From positions 10,187,381-10,251,380 of the forward strand of contig NC_133233.1 of assembly GCF_040436345.1 (NCBI RefSeq): a DNA stretch of 64,000 nucleotides, given 5' to 3'. Source of the stretch: Pagrus major. Its lineage: Eukaryota > Chordata > Actinopteri > Spariformes > Sparidae. Numbering within the stretch: position 1 is the first letter of the stretch; each line of letters opens with the position of its first letter. Below, piece after piece: positions 10,738-21,738 of the stretch. A program made the translations under genes and the position numbers. The notes under the pieces are model-generated. The model ran no database searches. It was not told the DNA's origin and was given only the letters and a program-made list of their open reading frames with translations.

Positions 10738-13700
10738 AATGAGCAGTACAAAAGTTACTCAGTGCTAACACACCCATTAAAACCAAAGTGTTCATACAGG
10801 CACACACACACTCACACAGTCACTTGATCTGTTTCATCAATGTGATGCAATGTTATCACCAAAATATTGCGTCAGAATAACAAGAAACAGCCGTGGGTTC
10901 AGGTTTCTGCTCATCATGTGCACAGGTTTTGTTAAGTATTTCAGTGGAATATTTTCACTGTCTGTCAGAGTGAGGTGTGGCAGGAGAAAGGGCTTGCACC
11001 CACATTAATTACTCATACTGCGTCACAATGTGAGCAAAAACGATGGGAAACTGTTCTGCTCTAACTCTGATTACAGGAAAAAGAATAGTTAAATTCCATA
11101 ACAGTTCAATTTTAGGGGCAAATACTGCACTTTTTAGTGCATTTGTTTGAAGCAGCTTGTCACTCAAATGACAGCTCATCCACCTTCAAGGTCAGTTCAC
11201 TGACTTGTCTTTCTTGACTGCACACTCGCTAACGTTGCGCACACAACCTCTGTGTTAAGTTATGCCTGAAAATTGTTGCAGAGTTTGACCTTTTTTAACT
11301 TTCGAGATCTTTTACATTCACAAGAATAAAACACTTAAGAAAAAGAAAAAAAAAAAACAGAAAAAGCATAATAAGTCTTCTTTGAAGAAAATTCTGCGAT
11401 GCTTAGGCCAGGTGGGCCGTATATCATGCATTATACTGGCAAAAACCTAATGTGTGTCTGTCAACTCACTGTGGGAGAGAGGAGAGAGTGGGAAAATACA
11501 GGTGGTCAATATTGCAGAAAATTTGTGTTTAATCAGTTTCAAACACTTCAGTATTAGTATGTACTGAAAAATCGTTCATTTTTGACAAGATACTATCACC
11601 TGTTACCAATAATCCTGTTCAAAACAGTTTGTTTTTTTAGCATTCCACAGCTTTCCCAGTCTTTTGTTGCCAATGTCCCAACTTCTTTGAAACAAGTTGC
11701 TGCCATCAAATTCAGAATAAGCATATAGTGTATTTAGTGAAATCAATGGGAACTGAAAAGTGCTGGCTTCACCTTGTGTGTTAAGGCTAATTTTGTTCCC
11801 AACACAAGCTACGACACAGCATGTCAATGGCGCAACAGTTGCCTGTCAGACAAATTGAAGGCGTCAGGTGTGGTAGTAAATGTTTTGCCAAGTAGGCGTT
11901 GAGAGCCTTTCTAAGAAGTGCTTCTGACTTTGTGGGTTAACAAAATAGCATAATCCTAGCAAAGAGTCATGCCTAAAGTCATTGCATGCCTTGGTGCGTG
12001 TTTCAACATGACGCTAAGGATCGGTTACCATTCTCCAGCCAGTCACCAGAGGGTGCAGTTGCCTAAATCAATCTGCCCTTACAAACACACACTCCAAAAA
12101 TGAACTTAACAGTGATTCTATTAATAGAAGAAACTATCGTTTGTACCCCAGGTCCTCTGCTTCACTGAGAAAGAGCCACCAACAGAAGCTGAAGAAGAAC
12201 AGATGCAGATGCAGTCCCAGTCTCAGACGCAGACGGGGTTGCAAGCGGCGATGCAGATGCAGATGGAGACGCGGATGCAGATGCGAATGCGGATGCAGCA
12301 GTCATCCAGACTGCCAGGGTATCTCCGCAGGGTACTAACAAAGCCAAAATTAAAGTAATGTTTAATAACTAGAGCTGATGGAGTAATTTAAGGAGGAAAC
12401 CTGAGAGTTTAGTTCCAGAGTATTTCACACATAGGTCACACTCACACTAGGCAATCTGTACCATGCCCAAGCACATTTGACCCCCAAAGTCCAGTTTGTA
12501 TGACTAGTGTGAGCGTTCACTTTTACTTCTTGTAAACTGAAGGACACTTTATGATGATGTAAAGTCATGCCTGTGTCGCATTACAACGTGACGTATGTAG
12601 AAGAGGTAACCATGCTGGCCCAGTTGGGGTTGTGAGTGCAGGGATCTGGGATCTCATAAAGAGGAATTAAATTCTTGAAAAATCTAGCATCATGGGGGGT
12701 CTTGCTAAAAGTAATTTTCGAAAATCCTCTATTTCATGTCATGTAATGTTCATGTCATATGGCCCAGTTTTCATACTGTAAGCTTAAAAGCTGCTAAAAA
12801 TCTAGTTTTCCTAATTTAATCAATGGTAGCTACAGCACAGTATGCAAAAGTGTAGCATGGAGCCTCAGTGTTAATAATTTTTTGGTGTCTATTCTCATCA
12901 TTTTAAATGTAAGATGACCACGAGGTCAGTGATCCATTAAACATAACCTAACATGCTGGTCTTCTCTGGCTGTTTGCAGTGCCTGAAATCCCAGAATGGT
13001 CAAGATGATGTCCACGCAAATTTTGCCAAACTGCTGGGTGATCTCAACAAGGCAGATGCTCCTTATACCCTCAGTGTGGCCAACAGGCTGTATGGGGAGC
13101 AGTCCTACCAGTTTGTTAAGGTGTGTGTGTGTCCAACCAAGTCCTTAACAAAGAAATCCACTGTCCAGATGCATTAAACAACTTTAACAAATTCTCCTCA
13201 GGCTTGTATAGGTAACTGAGACCTACGGGGAAGGTCTTGTTTTTCACATCACGTTTTTTATTGGCCAAGCATATGGCCAATAAAAAAGTGATTAATACAT
13301 GTAAATTGCTACAAATGGTAACAACGAGCCCCTTTTAAAATGTGCTGTTTATCATTCCAGGATTTCTTAGCAGAAACCAAAAAGCACTACAGCGCTGAGC
13401 TGGAATCTGTTGACTTCCAAGCCAATGCTGAGGCGGCCAGGGTCAACATCAATAGCTGGGTCGAGAAGCAGACACAAGGTAGATCTCACATTAACATGCA
13501 CTCATAAGTACATTACATAGATTGGGAGCCAAATTTAGGGTCTGTAGCCAAGCATTCCCCACCCCATGAAAAATTTGCATCAGTGCAAAACTTCTATTTT
13601 AAAATGTCTCTTTCTCTGAAAGTGTTTCATTGTTTTCTATTTGTTATATTCCATGTTTAATGTCTATGCTACATCAATCAACTACAATTACTAGAATTTG

Positions 13701-16204
13701 TAAGAGAATAAGAAAACACATTTTCCTGAATTTTGGATGAAAACGTTGCTAGAGCCTGTTGATGATGGTGGTTTTGCTCATTACTGTTCACCAGATAAAA
13801 TCAAGGACTTGTTGGCTGAGGGTGTTGTGGATGACATGACCAAGCTGGTACTCGTCAATGCCATCTACTTCAAAGGCAACTGGGCCAAACAGTTCAAGGA
13901 GGAAAAAACTGAGGATGCTCAGTTTAGAATAAACAAGGTAACACAGCACTAAGACAGCACTGAATGAAGAAACACAGGAACAAAAGCAGCATTCTGGGTT
14001 TATGAAATGATTTTGCATGATAGTGCACAGTTTACATGAGGTCTGTAATACTGTAGCTGGCACTCTGATAGTAGACCTGTTGATTCAACTAGGTGTAAAT
14101 GTACAGCTTGAAAGTGATACCTGTCATTATGATGCATCGTGTTTGTAATTCAATCTGCTGCAGCTTCACAGCATCATGTAGAAATGAAACCATTGGTGTG
14201 CAAACTACACCAAACCTGGAAAGCCCACTTAGTATAAGGACAGTTAGACTTAAGAGTCTAACTACAACAGCGTCTTGCACATTACTTTACATCCTGATTA
14301 TCTGCCATTTACATAGCAGTGGAGTTCGACACGGCCTTAACACACATGCGCTTTAGACAATGCACATAGATCATTTAAATAGGGCCCATTGTGTTCACTG
14401 TTGCTGGTTTACTTGTAATCCAACATGAAGCAGTTTAAGTTGAGTCAGTGCAGTGACCATCCAGTGTGTTTTGGAGTGGGCCTAACACTAAATATTGAGG
14501 GGAGCTCACTGGTTTTCTTTAAACCCCTAGGGGGATTTGTTAACTGGGCATGAACCCACGTACTCCCTGAGTGTTTGCACACTTGATCCCAGAATATTAC
14601 TGGAATGATCCTGTGATGAAACAGTTTTGCATGTTTCACAAAATGTGTCAGGCATCAAGCTTCCGTCGCAATAATAAAATGTTTCTAATTGCTCCCTATA
14701 GACAGAAAACTATAAGTATTCTGATTTAAGGTCCAGTGTATAGGATTTACTGGAACCCATTGGCCTTGCCAACTGCTTCTGAGGTTCAGGTGATTATGCA
14801 GGAATTAAAACACAATTGTGAGAATTGTATTATTCAAATAGAGCCTCCTAAATCCGACACACTGGACCTTTAATTCAGGTCAGAACTATGATGTATATTC
14901 TATGTCATAAGTTTGACAAATGGTGACAGAATTATTCAAAAAGCCAAGCATGCATAACAGTTTCAGGAAGTGCAAGTTCTGTTTGCTGTTGTCTTTAGAA
15001 TGACACGAAGCCGGTGAAGATGATGAGACAGAAAAGTGAATATCGTCTCTTGAAGATTGATAATCCTGAGGTCAACTGTAAGGTATGTGCATGTTTTTCA
15101 ACTGTAAGGTATGTCCATGTTTGTCCGCCATGCAATTTGATATTTCAATATTTTGTGGACAGATTTATCCAAAGAACTATTGGTTCCATTTTTGTAAGGG
15201 ATAAAACCATCAGGCTTATGGTTTTTAAGCTAATTTCCCAAAGCTGCAACTATTAAACTCATGGAGGCAGACTTTATTTTGATGATGACTGAAGAATTAC
15301 TTTTTAAATGAAATAAAAATAAAAACAGAATATTTCTGGACAGATCCTAGAGATGCCCTACAAAGGGAACGACCTCAGCATGCTCATCTTCCTGCCTAAC
15401 GAGATAGAGGATGATACCACAGGCTTGGAGAAGGTAGGACAAATATACACACACAGTAAACAAATGCACAATTTTTAAGAGACAGACTAATAATTGAAAT
15501 TGTATCCACACTAGCTGGAGAAGGCGCTGACCTATGAGAAATTTAACGAGTGGACTAGTCCAGACATGATGATCAAAGATGAGGTGGAGGTGAGCCTGCC
15601 TCGATTCAAGATGGAGGAGAAGTATGACCTGAACGATGTCCTGATCAGCATGGGCATGGTGGATGCTTTTAATGTCGGAATGAGTGACTTCTCTGGTGAG
15701 ACATGTGTCATAAGTATATGCTGAATAATTATTTCAAGAGCACACTGAGACGATTAGGAGACCTCCACTTACCTTACAGAAATTCAAATATCATCTGTTA
15801 ACAATCTAAGAATAGATTAGAGAAGTGCAGTGAAAAGACATTCAGATGAAAACATTATCTATCACCAGGACTGTCAGAAAGACAAAAATGAAAGTAATCA
15901 GAACTTCAAAATATCCCCAAAAAAGGTCTTTAGTGTGCATGGAAAAGCAACGGACTCTCTCTCCTCTCTGCTGACAGGCATGTCTTCTGCCAACGACCTG
16001 TTCCTGTCAAAAGTTGTCCACAAGGCCTTCGTGGAGGTCAACGAAGAGGGAACTGAGGCTGCTGCTGCCACTGCTGCTGTCGTTTCCGTGCGCTCTGCAA
16101 GGATTACTGAAACCTTCATCGCAGACCACCCCTTCCTCTTCTTCATCCGACATAACGACTCCAAGAGCATTCTCTTTGCTGGCCGATTCTGCTCCCCTGA
16201 GTGA
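10474..16204 (+). CDS. serpinb1l: Serpin B1-like protein (leukocyte elastase inhibitor type), gene 1, complete
   Basis: Nine coding exons splice in phase to 446 aa: 10474-10650, 12152-12331 (CD loop), 12980-13120, 13361-13478, 13795-13937, 14999-15082, 15344-15433, 15515-15695, 15978-16204. Without the 60-codon CD-loop exon it is 386 aa, close to human SERPINB1 (379). Clade B serpins are intracellular suicide inhibitors of serine or cysteine proteases; no signal peptide is seen. Diagnostic stretches are [23 protein letters not shown], the hinge [10 protein letters not shown] and the closing [13 protein letters not shown]. Aligning the loop to human SERPINB1 (P1 Cys, same spacing) puts Arg at P1 and Ser at P1' (VSVR|SARI), so a trypsin-like target is likely. 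The CD loop is rich in Gln and Met ([12 protein letters not shown]). The start ATG follows the acceptor TATCAG directly. Introns match gene 2 closely. Confidence 0.93.
10661..10732. repeat. (CT)n(CA)n microsatellite
   Basis: Compound CT then CA run starting 10 bases behind the exon 2 donor of gene 1. Confidence 0.95.
12152..12331 (+). other. serpinb1l: Gene 1 CD-loop exon with an ATGCAG hexamer expansion
   Basis: The exon starts after the acceptor CCCCAG and ends before GTACTA; it is 180 bases, phase 0 at both ends, so it can be skipped without breaking frame. About half is built from near-repeats of ATGCAG, encoding Met-Gln, Thr-Gln, Ser-Gln and Met-Arg pairs. The equivalents in gene 2 (32 codons) and gene 4 (35 codons) are shorter, and gene 3 has none. 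In PAI-2 (SERPINB2) the same loop holds Gln residues used by transglutaminase; whether that applies here is inference. Confidence 0.8.
14730..14869. mobile_element. TTAA-flanked MITE (piggyBac-type target) in gene 1 intron 6
   Basis: Inverted ends GGTCCAGTGT and ACACTGGACC bound a 140-bp element flanked by TTAA at 14726-14729 and 14870-14873. The paralogous gene 2 intron (near 24325) reads CTGATTAATTCAG with a single TTAA and no insert. A TTAA target is typical of piggyBac elements. Confidence 0.85.
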
Positions 16205-16734
16205 GCGAAACTGTACATCTTGTAGACATGGACAGATAATGAGACAATGGGCCTCTGGGCACAAACATGTAGTTTTTTTTATTGTTTTGATTGGGAGAAC
16301 CCTAGTAGCAGAAATTACATAGAACACAGTGCGTTTAAATGGAAACTATGGTTAACTTTTTTATTTAATTTTTTTTTCACAGTGGGGTTGAATCTTTTTC
16401 AAATCTTTTGCATGAATGCATTATTCTGTCTTTACACTTTATACATTCCCACATTCATATATCACTAAACCGTGATTGCAATTGTTTCCCTCAGTTTGTT
16501 TATGGCAGAGGTGTTTGTGCTCAATAACAAATTTGATCTCAAATTCAACAAATTTCTTGCTGGTCATGAATAAGTATGTGTTTTTCTGTATTTGACTCAA
16601 AATATTGTGTTAACTCTATCTTTTGGCCATCACAGTGTTTAAAATGTTTTTCTCTTTATCCAGAAAGAATGTATAATTGATTGAGATTGATACGGTTGCC
16701 ATTGATACTGAGTAAAAAAAGAAAAATATATATA

Positions 16735-16907
<173 letters not shown>

Positions 16908-17105
16908 AATAGAAGCACCTTAGCTTCTTCCAAACCTGTGTGACACTACATAATGGAACCTACAGTATTTTAGTCTCACCATTCTAAGATCAATTATCTG
17001 TACTGTAATTGCATTATATGCACACAAAAAACAGAGTGAAGACAAAAGAGTTCAGAGTTTACTACTGCCACTGAATTCAAACTATGTCCTTGCCTTAACA
17101 AACTG

Positions 17106-17111
17106 AATAAA
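17106..17111 (+). promoter_or_regulatory. serpinb1l: Polyadenylation signal AATAAA, gene 1
   Basis: It sits about 900 bases after the gene 1 stop. Its context (GAATAAAG, then GTGTGGTATGAATCA) is repeated behind gene 2 at 26160, which supports it as a conserved gene end. Confidence 0.75.
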
Positions 17112-18640
17112 GAGTGTGGTATGAATCATTGTTATGTCCTATTGGTGTTTCATTTATATAAATAATCATCTGGTTAAATATACAGGCCCACTTCATATGT
17201 GCAATGATTATGCATCCACTTCAATTAACTGGTGTGCTGAGACCAGACCCATAGGAGACTTTGTTAAAATGATAATGTACACTTAAAATGCAAAATGACA
17301 ACCTGGAGTTAAAACAACAGCTGTGTAGTATTGTCAGGTGCAGGGTCAGCAACTCATTGAGGGGAAAGAGTGGTGTGACTGTGTGGTGTGGAAGATGTGC
17401 ATGTAGAGACAGCAACATGATCCAAGTGAACCCTTTTTTTCACCACCTACATGCATAGTTTCTTGTAATGACTTTTAGAATATTACAGTTAATGTCATTA
17501 AAAATTAATGCTGAGAAATGCACTCTTGTTTTTTTAATCACTGTACTGTTGGGATAGAGAATAATGAGGCTAGATTCATATTTCTAATGGAATAAAAGCC
17601 TCATCAAGACAAAATAGTTTTTCACGTTCAGAACAATGTACAATTGAATTTATCAAAACTAAGACTTGCAGGTTACATTAAAATGTCTTTATTTCGTCTT
17701 GTCAGAACAAGTGAGTGATTCATAATTTTGTCGATAGCAACAAACTGGCAGAAAGTCAGCGGACAACGTCAAAGACGTGATGTCATAATCTTACACACAC
17801 CTTGATGAGAGGGCTGACAGATTGCATCTTCATTCCCTTTTGTGTCTTCAAAAGAGCGTGGTGACATGTGAATGTATTTGCTGTATACCTGGGACACTGT
17901 TTCACTTACTGTATTTGAATATTTTCCACTTTACAGCAGTTTAAGTCTTTGAAAATGATTTATGTGCTGTTTTCATTTTCATTTTTCAAATTGTGAGAAA
18001 ATGGCATTTTCATTATAGTGCAACTTAAATAAAACTTACTAGGCATGTTATAGGCTGCATTGTCTATACTGCATTTTCATTTTCGATTTTGAATCTAAAT
18101 TTGAATATTTGCTCCACAGTCTTAGAAAATATAAAATTCCATTGTCATGGTCATCTTCAAATTCTCAGAAAAATGCATTTTCATGTTGTCTCCAAAAGGC
18201 CCCCCACTTCCTCCTTCACAGCCGTAATAATAACTACAGCCATTAGAGCTCCCCACCTAAAAAAGAAGAATGAATAAGGGTCGTGATGACCTGCTTTCAC
18301 AGTCAACCTATTTGTTTTTTTTCTGATGAGGATGTGCTGGTCGCTCACAGACTGTAAAGGACATCAACATAGTGCATGTTGGCTATGTATTATTTTAGAT
18401 ATTGTATTTTGACACTTCCTGTTAAACTGGTGTATTTTATTTTGAAAGGGTTGGTAAACGGAACAGGATCTAATCGATGGTACATTGATAGAGAAAGGTA
18501 AACGAACATGACACGGAAATTCACGGATAAAGGAAAATAACTACGGTGTTGAACTAAACTACAAGAGTGATTTATTAGCCCGGTTGAAAGTGGCAACAAG
18601 GTAAAGGCTTATGGTACATTTATGTTTGTGTTGAAATTTA
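17112..18640. other. Intergenic DNA between gene 1 and gene 2, no gene seen
   Basis: AT-rich, with repeated CATTTTCATTTTC words around 17960-18190. No splice-supported coding sequence is visible. Confidence 0.5.
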
Positions 18641-18718
18641 AGTTGCCACAAGATGCCACACGCTAATTATAGATGTATGGACTAATGGCTTTTTATTTGT
18701 TTTTATTTGAGCTCTTAC

Positions 18719-18719
18719 G

Positions 18720-18760
<41 letters not shown>
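18719..18760. repeat. (GTT)n microsatellite
   Basis: About 14 units of TTG/GTT directly left of the Ty3/Gypsy fossil. Confidence 0.95.
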
Positions 18761-18764
18761 GGTC

Positions 18765-19100
18765 ATAAAGAATTGCTGAAAGGAATAAAATACTTCAGAC
18801 CACCACCAGTAAAAGCTTCATTAATTTCAACTGGCGCTACACAGACACGTCTGGTGGAACACGACGTCGATGTTGGAGATGCGGCCCCGATAAAGCAGTT
18901 CTCTATCAAACCTCCCCTGAGAAACGAGAGCAGTTGGAGGTTAAATAAATGTTGGAAAATCTTGCCAAAAAAGTGAATGCCAAAATCTACCAGCCAAACA
19001 GACTAGCAAGACAGCTATCCTGCCCTCGGATGGAGGATTATGTGGTGGTTAGTGCTGCAAAGATTATAAGTAAACTTGATTTCTTTAAAGGTAACTGACA
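18765..19100 (+). mobile_element. Fossil fragment of a Ty3/Gypsy LTR retrotransposon (pol region)
   Basis: Short stretches resemble the segment between protease and reverse transcriptase in fish Gypsy elements (words such as DVGDAAPIKQF) and the start of the reverse transcriptase (PRMEDYV and VSAAKIISKLD). The fragment is broken in several places. No LTR, integrase or gag part is visible next to it. It looks old; family assignment is from motif memory. Confidence 0.6.
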
Positions 19101-19344
19101 AACCCTATTTAATCACCTGGCCTGGGGAAACCTCTCCCCCTCATGTTCCATTGATCAGATCTTTGTCAGAGAGCTATTGATGATGTTAAAGCTCTTCTCA
19201 CCTGAGCTCCTGTGCTTGAAGCCCCATGCCATTGCAGCTCACAGTGAATGCTGGCAGTATGGGTGCTGTTTAACTCCTACCAGTTTAACTCCTACCAGCT
19301 GAATTACTCAATAGTAGAGGCAAGACAAATGACTTTACCATGGT

Positions 19345-19514
19345 TGGGTGTGTCTTTGACTGTCTGATATTTCGGGGCACTTTTCTCAAGTTGCACAAGA
19401 CCTTTGTGATATTGGGTGTGTCAGTCTTTTATAAGAGGTTGCTCAGAACGGAAGGCTTCCTTCTGTTGATTTTTCAGAGTCACTTGTGACTTGAAGAAGA
19501 GTATCTGTCTCTCA
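19345..19514 (+). promoter_or_regulatory. serpinb1l: Gene 2 promoter region and non-coding exon 1
   Basis: The block is conserved with 9050-9254. A TATA-like TTTATAAG lies at 19428-19435, about 80 bases before the donor GTAAGT at 19515. The leader CACTTGTGACTTGAAGAAGAG is identical in genes 1 and 2. This is the best TATA box among the serpin promoters here. Confidence 0.6.
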
Positions 19515-20304
19515 GTAAGTACTGTTACTTGATTAATAATTGATTTTGATGATGATGATGTGAAAAGAGGCTTAATATGCAACTTGCAGTTCTTGATTTC
19601 TCCCCTTTTCACCCGGTTTCCAATGACAACATGTCAACCAGTGATGGACGTTGTATTGAGTCTGGTGATATTTCACTTTTGTTTAAATCTGAATCAGTTT
19701 TGATTCGTCAGGGAAAAAATGACTTTGAGGGGAAAATTGTTTTCTTTATAACGAGCTGCTCTTAGCTAATCTTTTTCAATAGCACCTCATCCCTAGTCCC
19801 CAATAGTATTGGGGAGGGAACACGTGACAGCAATGTATCACTTTTAGCAGTTAAAAAAAGTAGTATTAACATATTAATGACATGATTTTAATTGAGGAAC
19901 TCATTACCCCTCAACCTCATCAGCAACAATCTCTTACGCAACATCAAATATGTATATACAACATAATCTCTCTGGAAAGTTGCATGTTAGAGACTTATTG
20001 TGCCCGGACCCTTGTGCTAAAGGTATCCTGTTCAGCAGCTTTGTAATCCAGCCTTGAATTGCAGTGTCTTATTGGAGACTTTGTAAAAATAAACCCACAA
20101 TGATCCAATGCTGAATGTCTTCTGTGATTATTTATCCATTTCTCATGTTGTTATTGCTGTTTTTGTCAGCAAGATTGGCTTTGAGTTATTTGTATGTCAC
20201 ATAATCAGTGTGTCTTGTCTAAACAGGAGACTTATCAGATAAAACACGCTACAGTTTATCATGTGTTAAATAATGCACTGTCATCCTTTTTTGTATTAGA
20301 CAAA

Positions 20305-21684
20305 ATGGCAACATCAACCCCGCTATCTGAGGCCAACGCCACCTTCGCTCTGGCTTTGTTCGCCACCTTCGCTCGCCACCTTCGCTCTGGCCCCCCCCCC
20401 CCCCCCCCCCCCAACGCCTTAAGCACCAAACCCTCAAGGCCTTAGTTTACATCACTTGGTAAGTGTTTAATTGAGAGAGGTTGCAAGGGCCCGAAATGGT
20501 ATACATTTCAAATTAATGAAATGAATCAGATATTCCAGAGTGCTATCATCTGAGTTTCTGTTGTTTTCCCCTAGTAACAACCCCATATATTTCCCTCAGG
20601 TAAAGTCAGCAGAAATGCATCCATCCACCAACCTATGTGCTCACACTGAGGTCTGTGGATTAACCAGGTTATGATTTATGAAAATAGACAGATTGCTATC
20701 TAGTTCCATTAAATTTGAGAGAAGACGTCTCAGCAGCAGATATCTCCAAAACTCTGTAACTCACACCAAAACACTCTAGATGGATGAATAGCACTACAGG
20801 TAAGATGAAAAATACTGTATTCTCTAAGGCATATTTTTTTTCTATGTGTCAAGTCATGTGATGTTGATGAAGCAACATTTGCCTTCTAGCCAGATGTGAA
20901 GTTGGAGGCTTCCAAGTTTGGATGAGTGTGGTGGTAAATGTTTTGATGTTGTCAAGCCTTTCAACAGAATTTTACTTGCAAGTGATTCTGAATTTGTGCT
21001 TATCAAAACAATGTAATCCTGAGAGTTGTATTGAGGTAAACATGTGGGTACATGCATGCCTTAACAGTGAGCCTATTCATAACAGAAACTGTTGTTTGCA
21101 ACCCCAGGTCCTCGGCTTCACTAAGACAGAGCAACCGACAGAGCCTGGACTAGAGCAAGTGCAGATGATGCAGCAGGTCACCCAAAAGCCACAGATTCCA
21201 CAGGTTTGGCCTTTGGTCTCTTTACAGCAACTAATGACACAGTGACACCAAAATCATCCAGTTTTATCCATTAATACCAGACAGCATTCCATGCGAGCAC
21301 ATTAGCATTGCCAAATTGAGTAGTATTTATAAAAGGACAGCAGCAATATCCGAGTATTAATTAACTCTGTCAGCAGTTTTAGCCGTTAAGTTGCAAAAAG
21401 TGTTCAGTTTTCTATTAATAGTTGCCTCAGCAGAGCGTATCCATGGAGAAGCAGGGTTAATGATGATTTTTGGTGTCTATTATCTTTAGCACAAGGTAGC
21501 TCAGTGTGTTTTTATCATACGCATGTCTTTTCTGGCTGTTTGCAGTGCCTGAAACCCCGGAACAGTCAAGATGATGTCCATGCTAAGTTTGCCAAACTGC
21601 TGAGTGATCTCAACAAGGCAGATGCTCCGTATTCCCTCAGTGTGGCCAACAGGCTGTATGGGGAGCAGTCCTACCAATTTGTTA

Positions 21685-21738
<54 letters not shown>

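Noticed and set aside
12162-12347. Minus-strand frame rich in Ser and Ala opposite the gene 1 CD-loop exon
   Set aside because: Shadow of the ATGCAG hexamer repeat; no splice or start context.
16007-16327. Open frames of about 100 codons on the minus strand over the gene 1 last exon (also over gene 2 and gene 4 last exons)
   Set aside because: They are antisense shadows of a conserved coding exon; the plus strand carries the serpin domain with splice sites.
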